64,000 bases of DNA, taken from NCBI GenBank assembly GCA_009772985.1, contig WOUS01000005.1:81101-145100 (forward strand), written 5' to 3'. The DNA comes from Anaerolineaceae bacterium (lineage in GTDB: Bacteria > Chloroflexota > Anaerolineae > Anaerolineales > Villigracilaceae). Below the pieces are notes generated by a model that had not been told where the DNA came from, ran no database searches, and saw only the letters and a list, made by a program, of their open reading frames with translations. The number at the start of each line of letters is the position of its first letter. The first letter of the stretch is position 1. The position numbers and the translations under genes are program-made. Shown one piece after another: positions 58,225-64,000 of this stretch.

Positions 58225-58665
58225 ATGGCCGAATACGAAGAAGAACTCTCACCCGAGGAAGAAGCCGCTTACCGGGCTGCCGTCCGCAAGCAGAGATGGA
58301 TGCTGGCGGGTATTATTATCGGGGGCATCCTCTTCCTGGCCGGGATCGTTGCAGCCGTCTATTTCCTGCTCCAGGAAGGCTCACCCACCGACACCATCCG
58401 GGACATCTTCATCATCTTCATGGCGCTCGAGTCGCTCATCATCGGCGCGGCGCTGGTGGTGCTCATCATCCAGATCGCCGGCCTCATCAACCTGCTGCAA
58501 AACGAAGTCAAGCCGATTCTGAAATCCACGAGCGAGACGGTCAACACGTTGCGCGGCACCACGGAGTTCCTGAGCGAGAACCTGGTGGAACCGGTCATCA
58601 AACTGAACAGTTCCATCGCCGGCATGCGGCGCTTCTTCGAACTATTCGGCCTCAAGAAAAAATAA
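58225..58665 (+). CDS. hypothetical membrane protein with acidic start
   Basis: 146 residues from ATG 58225; the ATG at 58213 is inside the -10 box. N-terminus EYEEELSPEEEAAYRAAVRKQ, two helices (about 27-47 and 62-84), then a coiled-coil-like C-terminus (EVKPILKSTSETVNTLRGTTEFLSENLVEPVIKLNSSIAG). The pattern recalls DUF948/YtxG-like proteins, which sit next to YtxH genes in Bacillus. Here also the next gene is YtxH. Probably an envelope-stress pair. Confidence 0.72.
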   Translation: MAEYEEELSPEEEAAYRAAVRKQRWMLAGIIIGGILFLAGIVAAVYFLLQEGSPTDTIRDIFIIFMALESLIIGAALVVLIIQIAGLINLLQNEVKPILKSTSETVNTLRGTTEFLSENLVEPVIKLNSSIAGMRRFFELFGLKKK

Positions 58666-58692
58666 CCGCCTATTTCAAAAAGGAGAGATAAA

Positions 58693-58977
58693 ATGGCTGA
58701 TCGTGATGATTTTGGAGCATTCCTGATCGGGTTCGTGGTCGGCGGCGTGGCCGGAGCGGTTGCCGCCCTCCTGTTGGCCCCGCAATCCGGCGTCGAGACG
58801 CGCGCCATGATCAAGGATAAGAGCATCGAACTGCGCGACAAGGCTGTCGAGACCGCGGAAAAAACCCGCGTAAAAGTGGACGAGTTCGCGGTGGAAGCCA
58901 AGACACGCGGCAAGGAATTCGTCGACTCGGCCAAGAAGGCCGTCACCAAGAAACGCCCCGCCGAGACCGGCGGCTAG
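58693..58977 (+). CDS. YtxH-domain protein
   Basis: 94 residues. DDFGAFLIGFVVGGVAGAVAALLLAPQSGVETR is the YtxH helix and Pro motif. A long Lys/Glu/Val helix follows, ending KKRPAETGG. In Bacillus ytxGHJ form a general-stress operon; here the upstream protein may be the YtxG counterpart. GGAGAGATAAA precedes the start; terminator downstream. Confidence 0.92.
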   Translation: MADRDDFGAFLIGFVVGGVAGAVAALLLAPQSGVETRAMIKDKSIELRDKAVETAEKTRVKVDEFAVEAKTRGKEFVDSAKKAVTKKRPAETGG

Positions 58978-58994
58978 GCGCATCCCAACTGCTG

Positions 58995-59035
58995 CAAGGG
59001 TTTGACCGCGGAGCCGGTCGAACCCTTGTTCTTCT
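58995..59035 (+). terminator. terminator with CAAGGGTTYGACCG stem, copy 1
   Basis: CAAGGGTTTGACCG pairs with CGGTCGAACCCTTG with one G-T or mismatch position, then TTCTTCTTTTT. A nearly identical terminator follows the next gene at 60872. Confidence 0.9.
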
Positions 59036-59128
59036 TTTTGGAAGAAATCAGCAAAAAAATGTAATAGAGTTTCTGCTGCAATCATCTTTTATCCATTGCT
59101 TGCGAAGTACGTCTCCGGGAGGTATGTG

Positions 59129-60865
59129 ATGAGCAGCAAAAAAGTATTCCTTCTTTTTCTGGGGGTGATGACAGGACTATTCCTGCATTCCTGTACATGC
59201 TCGGAGCCAATCGCGCCAGCAGAATGCACGCCTGTTGAAAATGCCCCCTCCTTCGATCTTCCGGATGGCACGCTCATCCACTGGTGGGACGGCAGTGACT
59301 TTGTCTACGTGCCGCCGGGCGAATTCAGCATGGGCGACGCCGACGCCGCCAGCGGAGACAACGTCCCCGCCCACACGGTCGGCCTGCCCGGTTTCTGGAT
59401 CCAGCAGACCGAGGTGACCAACCGGATGTACGCCCAGTGCGTGTCGCTGGGCATTTGCGAAGCGCCAGCGCAGCAGGCGCAGACGCCCGATTGGTTTGCA
59501 GATGCGGAATATGCCAGCCATCCGGTCGTCAATGTGACCTGGGAGAATGCCCGCACTTACTGTGAATGGATCAGCGCGCGCCTCCCCTCCGAGGCCGAAT
59601 GGGAACTGGCCGCCCGGGGTACGCCGGGCCAACCGTATCCCTGGGGGGACGAGACGCCCTCCTGCCAGCGGTCGAACTACGCCGGCTGCCTCGACCCCGG
59701 GGAAACCATGCCGGTCAACAGTTACCCGGACGGGTTGAGTCCTTACGCAGCCGCCGACATGACCGGCAATGTCTTCGAATGGGTCAATGACTGGTATGCT
59801 GCAGATTATTATGCCAACTCACCAGCCGATAACCCCACCGGACCTGCCACTGGCGAGAAGCGCGTCACCCGCAGCAGCAGTTACCTGAGTGATGTCGGAG
59901 CCTTGCCTGTATTCCTGCGCTCCTCCCTGGAGCCTGACATGACCCGCCCCGACCTGGGTTTCCGCTGCGTCCTGACCGAAGCGGCCTTCACCAGCCCGAC
60001 CCTGCCGCTCTGCACCAGCCTCCCCTACTCGCCCATCGCGCAGGATGCGCCGGCCCCGCCTGTCAATCCCCAGGTCCCGCCGGATGTTTCCCTGCAAGGC
60101 TATTGCCAGACGGATAACCAGAACCTCCCGTACGGAACGGCCTCCATCTGGCTCGGACAGGGAGTCAGCCTCAATTCCATAACAATCGAATCGCCGGACG
60201 GCAACATCTCCTGCGCGCCGGACCAGAACAACCCGCAGATGCTCAACTGCGCGGGGTCCGCCATCCAGCCGGGTAAACTCCTGCACATCGAGGTCTGCCA
60301 CGTCCTCCCGCCGCCGCCCATCCTGGCTGAACCCACCTGCCCGCTCTTCTATCATTTCGATCAAGCCACCGACATGTGTCTGTACGGCGCTCAAAATCCG
60401 GCCCAGTGCAATCCTCCCAATGTCGCTGTTCCCGGATATGGCTGCCTGCCGCCGCCCCAGTGTGGTACAGACTGCCCGCCCGGATATTTCATCGGAACGT
60501 ATAACAGCCAGCCGGTCTGCATCCCAGCCTGGGGGCTGCAATGCCAATGCAACGCCTGCTCGGCTATTTGCCCGCAGGGACTGGCGCTCGACGAGGCCAC
60601 TCTCTGTTGTTCGTACCCGCCCGACGTGACGCCCATCTGCCCGCAAGGATTTTCATACGACGCCAACATGAAAGCCTGCGCTCCCGACACCCCTCAGACG
60701 CCTGCCTGCTCCGACTACACCAGCCCAGTCCCGACCTGCTCACTCGAAGCCTGTTGGATCACAACCACCACGCAACCGTTCAGTGGAGGTCCCTGGGTTA
60801 CGACCACGACCTGTGTGTCCCCTTGCCCGGTCGGGCCGACCAACGGCGGAGCGTGCACACCGTAA
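59129..60865 (+). CDS. Cys-rich lipoprotein with a formylglycine-generating-enzyme-like domain
   Basis: 578 residues from the ATG with GGGAGG 6 nt upstream. Lipobox LHSC with Cys22. FGE/sulfatase-modifying domain at about 58-282: DFVYVPPGEFSMGDADA, QTEVTNRMYAQCV, PVVNVTWENARTYCEWISARLPSEAEWELAARG, DMTGNVFEWVNDWY and the closing DLGFRCV. The two active-site Cys of true FGEs, expected near SSSYLSDVGALPVFLRS, are absent, so it is probably not a formylglycine generator. The C-terminal half (about 300-578) is Cys- and Pro-rich with many CP and CPPG motifs, likely disulfide-bonded outside the cell. Confidence 0.85.
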   Translation: MSSKKVFLLFLGVMTGLFLHSCTCSEPIAPAECTPVENAPSFDLPDGTLIHWWDGSDFVYVPPGEFSMGDADAASGDNVPAHTVGLPGFWIQQTEVTNRMYAQCVSLGICEAPAQQAQTPDWFADAEYASHPVVNVTWENARTYCEWISARLPSEAEWELAARGTPGQPYPWGDETPSCQRSNYAGCLDPGETMPVNSYPDGLSPYAAADMTGNVFEWVNDWYAADYYANSPADNPTGPATGEKRVTRSSSYLSDVGALPVFLRSSLEPDMTRPDLGFRCVLTEAAFTSPTLPLCTSLPYSPIAQDAPAPPVNPQVPPDVSLQGYCQTDNQNLPYGTASIWLGQGVSLNSITIESPDGNISCAPDQNNPQMLNCAGSAIQPGKLLHIEVCHVLPPPPILAEPTCPLFYHFDQATDMCLYGAQNPAQCNPPNVAVPGYGCLPPPQCGTDCPPGYFIGTYNSQPVCIPAWGLQCQCNACSAICPQGLALDEATLCCSYPPDVTPICPQGFSYDANMKACAPDTPQTPACSDYTSPVPTCSLEACWITTTTQPFSGGPWVTTTTCVSPCPVGPTNGGACTP

Positions 60866-60871
60866 CGATGG

Positions 60872-60912
60872 CAAGGGTTCGACCGCGCGGCCGGTCGAAC
60901 CCTTGTTTTGTT
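60872..60912 (+). terminator. terminator with CAAGGGTTCGACCG stem, copy 2
   Basis: CAAGGGTTCGACCG (60872-60885) pairs perfectly with CGGTCGAACCCTTG (60892-60905), then TTTTGTTT. Confidence 0.92.
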
Positions 60913-60927
60913 TCGGGGGGAAAACGA

Positions 60928-60956
60928 TTGACAGGAACTCCGCGAGTGATTAGACT
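60928..60956 (+). promoter_or_regulatory. promoter of tupABC
   Basis: TTGACA, exactly 17 nt, TAGACT; start codon 12 nt after the -10, so almost leaderless. It fits tight control of a metal transporter. Confidence 0.72.
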
Positions 60957-60967
60957 CGACGCCGCCT

Positions 60968-61819
60968 ATGAAGCACCGCATCGCACTTCTCCTGACCGCA
61001 GCCAGCCTGCTGGCGCTAATCCTCCCCGCCTGCGAAACATCCAGCCCGACCATCATCCTTGCCACCACCAGCAGCACGCAGGACTCGGGCTTGCTCGACG
61101 AGTTGATCCCGCTCTTCGAGCGGCAGACCGGCTACACGGTCCAGACCGTGGCGGTCGGCTCCGGCGCGGCCATGCAAATGGGGCGGGACGGCAATGCCGA
61201 CGTGCTGCTCGTCCACTCGCCGTCCGCCGAAGTCACGTTCATGAACGACGGCTGGGGCCGGGAGCGCACCCTGGTGATGCACAACGACTTCGTCATCGTC
61301 GGCCCGGCCGCCGACCCGGCGCAGATCGCGGGGCTTTCCCCGACGGCTGCGCTGCAAGCCATCGCCGCCTCCGGCGCGGCTTTCGTCTCGCGCGGCGATG
61401 AGTCCGGCACCCACACGAAGGAACTCGCCCTGTGGACGAGCGCGGGCCTCGACCCGCAGGGGACGGCCGCTCCCTGGTACATCGAGAGCGGACAGAACAT
61501 GGGCGTCACGCTGACCATCGCCAGCGAGCGCGAGGCCTACACCCTGACCGACCGCGCCACCTGCCTGGCCTACCAGTCCAACCTGCAACTGGTCGTCCTG
61601 GTCGAGGGCGACAACTCCCTGCTGAACGTCTACCACGTCATCACCGTCAACCCGGACAAGTGGCCGAACGTGAACTACGACGGCGCCATCGCCTTCCTCA
61701 AGTTCCTGACCCACCCCGACACGCAGCAGGTCATCGCGGCCTTCGGCGTGGAGCAGTACGGCCAGCCGTTGTTCATCCCCGATGCCGGCAAGACGGATGC
61801 TGATCTTGGATTACCTTAA
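60968..61819 (+). CDS. tupA: tungstate-binding lipoprotein
   Basis: 283 residues. Lipobox LILPAC (Cys about 22). The mature protein starts with the TupA hallmark IILATTSSTQDSGLLDELIPLFERQTGY, has GSGAAMQMGRDGNADVLLVHSP, a SRGDESGTHTKELALW anion-site loop and VYHVITVNPDKWPNVNYDGAIAFLKFL near the end. TupA binds tungstate with very high affinity. Tungsten enzymes such as aldehyde:ferredoxin oxidoreductase are the usual users. Confidence 0.95.
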   Translation: MKHRIALLLTAASLLALILPACETSSPTIILATTSSTQDSGLLDELIPLFERQTGYTVQTVAVGSGAAMQMGRDGNADVLLVHSPSAEVTFMNDGWGRERTLVMHNDFVIVGPAADPAQIAGLSPTAALQAIAASGAAFVSRGDESGTHTKELALWTSAGLDPQGTAAPWYIESGQNMGVTLTIASEREAYTLTDRATCLAYQSNLQLVVLVEGDNSLLNVYHVITVNPDKWPNVNYDGAIAFLKFLTHPDTQQVIAAFGVEQYGQPLFIPDAGKTDADLGLP

Positions 61820-61829
61820 TTGACCGTAA

Positions 61830-61883
61830 GGGCGGGCCTGGCTGACGAGGATGACCGGTCACGCGCGACGCCCAGACCCGCCC
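61830..61883 (+). other. hairpin between tupA and tupB
   Basis: GGGCGGGCCTGG (61830-61841) pairs with CCAGACCCGCCC (61872-61883) with one mismatch. Such hairpins between a binding-protein gene and its permease often raise the amount of binding protein by protecting its mRNA. Confidence 0.6.
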
Positions 61884-61924
61884 CTGCTTTCGTGAAGTTC
61901 GTGGTATTCGATGCCGGAATTCCC

Positions 61925-62575
61925 ATGCCATTCTCCGACCTCTCCGAAATCACCCTCCTGTCGCTGCAAGTCTCCGGGCTGGCCACGCTCATCAGCCTGC
62001 TCGTCGGCCTGCCGCTCGGCACCCTGCTCGGGCTGGGGAAATTCCCCGGCCGCGCCTTTTTCCTGACGGTGGTGAACACCGGGATGGCGCTCCCGCCCGT
62101 GGTGGTGGGACTGGCGGTGGCGATGACGCTCTGGCGCTCCGGGCCGCTCGGGAGCCTGCGCCTGATCTACACGCCGTGGGCCATCGTCATCGCCCAGGTC
62201 ATCATCGCCGCGCCGGTCGTGACCGGGCTGACTTCCGCGGCGCTGCAAGCCCTCGACCCGCGCCTGCGCCTGCAACTGCTCGGATTGGGCGCGTCGAAGG
62301 CGCAGGTCATCCTGTCGCTCTGGCGGGAGGCGCGCCTGCCGCTGCTGGCCGCGCTGATGGCCGGCTTCGGCGCGGTCATCTCGGAGGTCGGCGCTTCGAT
62401 GATGGTCGGCGGCAACATCCGCGGCCAGACGCGCGTCCTGACCACCGCCATCGTGCTGGAGACGGGCAAGGGAGAATTCGAGAACGCCCTCGCCCTCGGC
62501 GTCCTGCTGCTGGTCATCACCTTTTCCATCAACTACGCGCTGACGTGGATCCAGCAGCGGGGAGCGCGGCGATGA
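61925..62575 (+). CDS. tupB: tungstate ABC transporter permease
   Basis: 216 residues from ATG 61925; no good Shine-Dalgarno is seen, and an upstream TTG frame would add residues lying over the hairpin. Five or six helices with the ABC-permease EAA loop (LRLQLLGLGASKAQVILSLWREARLPLL). The sequence is that of TupB/WtpB-type permeases. Coupled by ATGA to the ATPase gene. Confidence 0.93.
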   Translation: MPFSDLSEITLLSLQVSGLATLISLLVGLPLGTLLGLGKFPGRAFFLTVVNTGMALPPVVVGLAVAMTLWRSGPLGSLRLIYTPWAIVIAQVIIAAPVVTGLTSAALQALDPRLRLQLLGLGASKAQVILSLWREARLPLLAALMAGFGAVISEVGASMMVGGNIRGQTRVLTTAIVLETGKGEFENALALGVLLLVITFSINYALTWIQQRGARR

Positions 62576-63222
62576 CCCCTCTCGTCGAAATCCGCGGCCT
62601 GCTCGTGCGGCGCGAAAAGCGCGTCGCGCTGGAAGTGGCGCGCCTGACCATCGAGAGGGGCGAAATCCTGGCCGTGGCCGGGCCGAACGGCGCGGGCAAG
62701 ACGACCCTCCTGCTGGTGCTGGCGCGCCTGCTCAAGCCGGAACGCGGCGAGATCCTGTTCGACGGGCGGCCCGTCACAGCGCGCGGCGACCTGGACTACC
62801 GCCGCCGCATTGGGCTGGTGATGCAGGACTCGCTCCTGCTGAACCGATCTGTGTTCGACAACGTGGCCCTCGGCCTGCGCTTCCGCCGCCTGCCCGGACC
62901 TGAGACCTGCCGCCGCGTGGACGAGTGGCTCGAACGCCTCGGCATTTCCCACCTGCGGCCGCGTCCCGCCCTGCAACTCTCCGGCGGCGAGGCGCGCCGC
63001 GTGGCGCTCGCCCGCGCCTTCGCCCTCCAGCCGGACCTGCTCCTGCTCGACGAACCGTTCAGCGCGCTGGACCGCGCCTCCCGCCACAAATTGCAGGATG
63101 ACCTGAAGACTATCCTGGCCGGGGCGAACATCGCCACCGTCTTCAGCACGCACAGTGAAACCGATGTGCAGAAACTGGCAGACAGGAAGATCGAACTCGA
63201 CGGGGGAAAACTGGAGGGGTGA
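62572..63222 (+). CDS. tupC: tungstate ABC transporter ATPase
   Basis: 216 residues; the longer frame from 62176 is a shadow of tupB. Walker A GPNGAGKTT, Q-loop VMQDSLLLNRSV, signature LSGGEARRVALARA, Walker B LLLLDEPFSALD and the switch His in FSTHSE. Completes tupABC. Compact, without a C-terminal regulatory domain, as typical for TupC. Confidence 0.95.
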   Translation: MTPLVEIRGLLVRREKRVALEVARLTIERGEILAVAGPNGAGKTTLLLVLARLLKPERGEILFDGRPVTARGDLDYRRRIGLVMQDSLLLNRSVFDNVALGLRFRRLPGPETCRRVDEWLERLGISHLRPRPALQLSGGEARRVALARAFALQPDLLLLDEPFSALDRASRHKLQDDLKTILAGANIATVFSTHSETDVQKLADRKIELDGGKLEG

Positions 63223-63278
63223 GGAGAATAGCCGGGAGATTTTGTTTAATCGGCTTGCGCCGAGGGGAATTTTGCTGT

Positions 63279-63362
63279 ATGCTTATTACAGTTGAAACAA
63301 AGAAAGTGGTGGACGCGCCGATGCCATCCGTGCTGGATCGGGCGTTTAAGGGAGAGTTGTGA
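63279..63362 (+). pseudogene. tail remnant of type I restriction specificity protein HsdS, copy 1
   Basis: In frame: the peptide ends PMPSVLDRAFKGEL, the typical last residues of HsdS. No upstream HsdS body exists here. The 43 bp 63320-63362 recur at 63708-63750 with four changes. It directly precedes a small gene. Confidence 0.75.
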
Positions 63363-63374
63363 AAGGAGAGAAAC

Positions 63375-63647
63375 ATGACAAAAGGAAATCGAGGCGAAAG
63401 TTGTGCTGATGCTGTTCGTTCATCATTGAAGCCAGGCGAAATAGTCACATCCTCAGAACTTTACAAACGAGTAAAACAAAAAGGTTCTTGGAAAGATGAA
63501 ACCGTGTGGCAGCACTTGATTGGACTCATCGTAAATCTTCCAGCCGCGAGACATCACTGGAAATCGGCAGTACCTTTTCTGTTTCTTCATGGCGATGGAA
63601 GATATGAATTGTATGATCCCAGCAAACACCCGCAAACCATCGAATAA
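63375..63647 (+). CDS. hypothetical 90-aa winged-helix-like protein
   Basis: Good AAAGGAG 7 nt before the start. Sequence MTKGNRGESCADAVRSSLKP, then SSELYKRVKQKGSWKDETVWQHLIGLIVNL, consistent with a winged-helix-like fold, and FLFLHGDGRYELYDPSKH, a pattern that I associate with small proteins next to restriction genes. A+T-rich. It lies between two HsdS tails, so it is probably an accessory cassette gene of a restriction locus. Function unknown. Confidence 0.65.
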   Translation: MTKGNRGESCADAVRSSLKPGEIVTSSELYKRVKQKGSWKDETVWQHLIGLIVNLPAARHHWKSAVPFLFLHGDGRYELYDPSKHPQTIE

Positions 63648-63750
63648 AGTGCAGTTCAACGCATTGCGGGAGCTACAGTCCGCGAGCGGGGAGGAGATGT
63701 CCGCGCTGATGCCGTCCGTGTGGGATAGGGCGTTTAAGGGAGAGTTGTGA
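63646..63750 (+). pseudogene. tail remnant of HsdS, copy 2
   Basis: Frame reads FNALRELQSASGEEMSALMPSVWDRAFKGEL and stops; open upstream to 63604 inside the previous gene. A longer piece of the HsdS C-terminal helix than copy 1. The match to copy 1 ends at the stop. Confidence 0.75.
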
Positions 63751-63759
63751 GGATACTAT

Positions 63760-63909
63760 ATGACAAAAGAATCAAAAGAAGAAAGAGCTGCCCGTATTCA
63801 AAGCAAGGCCACTATTAATAGTGCAGTGATAATCGTGTGCGGTACACTGATTGTTGGTTTAGTCACTGCTTTTTTTACATTTCCACCATTTCAAGAATGG
63901 GTTATCTAG
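63760..63909 (+). CDS. small membrane protein, 49 aa
   Basis: Begins 9 nt after the second HsdS tail, with GTGAGGATACT upstream. MTKESKEERAARIQSKATIN is followed by one hydrophobic helix (about 20-41) and PPFQEWVI. The first three residues and the spacing to the HsdS tail match those of the gene at 63375, suggesting insertion at the same kind of site. The remaining 63910-64000 shows no complete gene. Confidence 0.55.
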   Translation: MTKESKEERAARIQSKATINSAVIIVCGTLIVGLVTAFFTFPPFQEWVI

Positions 63910-64000
63910 CCACCTGACAGTTTGGAGTCACAGGTAGGTACACAGCGGAACAGAGATAGAAAGAGCATTGATGAGTCTCCTTTGGATGAAACGCAAGCCG

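Overview
The window is bacterial, about 60% G+C by eye, with mostly strand-coherent operons. The gene set fits Chloroflexota, probably class Anaerolineae: many short-signal lipoproteins, a DUF5667 protein behind an ECF sigma factor, LiaX/YvlB-type SHOCT-like proteins, a korDABC 2-oxoacid:ferredoxin oxidoreductase, a FadN-type beta-oxidation operon, a TupABC tungstate importer, and intergenic palindromes built from short repeated words. No rRNA, tRNA, CRISPR array or transposase gene was seen. The taxonomic call is inference from gene content and style.

Layout. (1) 1-2431: end of a cyclophilin, a PrsW-like intramembrane protease and a DedA protein. (2) 2470-12169: a stress island, visibly lower in G+C, with a PAS/GAF histidine kinase and its LuxR-type regulator, two GlsB/YeaQ proteins, a DUF3494 ice-binding-like protein, a receiver fragment behind a membrane segment, CsbD, YggT, two very small proteins, two AI-2E-type permeases and a YihY/BrkB protein. 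A 71-bp repeat occurs in it three times. (3) 12341-19895: a penicillin-acylase-like hydrolase and a large glycosidase-like lipoprotein bracket an Rhs remnant whose C-terminal tip is a putative zinc-metallopeptidase toxin, followed by a candidate immunity gene. Duplicated tails show repeated cassette turnover. (4) 20263-36632: housekeeping genes: tatB/tatC/nusB/Asp23, spermidine-synthase-like protein, bL25, NudL-type hydrolase, a MazEF-like toxin-antitoxin pair, trmI, an S9 peptidase, cold-shock protein, mnmA, a phosphatidylcholine-synthase-like enzyme and a cysteine desulfurase. (5) 36922-39516: ECF sigma with its membrane partner, then a SufR-like Fe-S regulator with a MIP18/DUF59 protein. 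(6) 39749-46787: a TetR-controlled fatty-acid beta-oxidation operon with two unlike acyl-CoA dehydrogenase subunits. (7) 46969-53830: CorA, then a strong promoter driving a leader ORF, DUF2089, a beta-solenoid protein, two small LiaX-like paralogues and two MFS transporters. (8) 53921-58977: nuclease-fold protein, korDABC, two small envelope proteins. (9) 59129-63222: Cys-rich FGE-like lipoprotein and tupABC. (10) 63279-64000: two tails of type I restriction HsdS, each followed by a small gene; this looks like the edge of a defence locus that continues past the window.

The non-coding DNA is unusually structured. At least six hairpins carry a GTAG foot and/or CTAC end, as in REP/BIME elements. 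At least six long imperfect palindromes are built from tandem short words in several sequence dialects, and related words appear in frame inside mnmA. Several genes have a -10 box placed so that the mRNA would be leaderless. These repeats, the Rhs cassette graveyard and the multi-gene SHOCT-like module are the most promising parts of the window.
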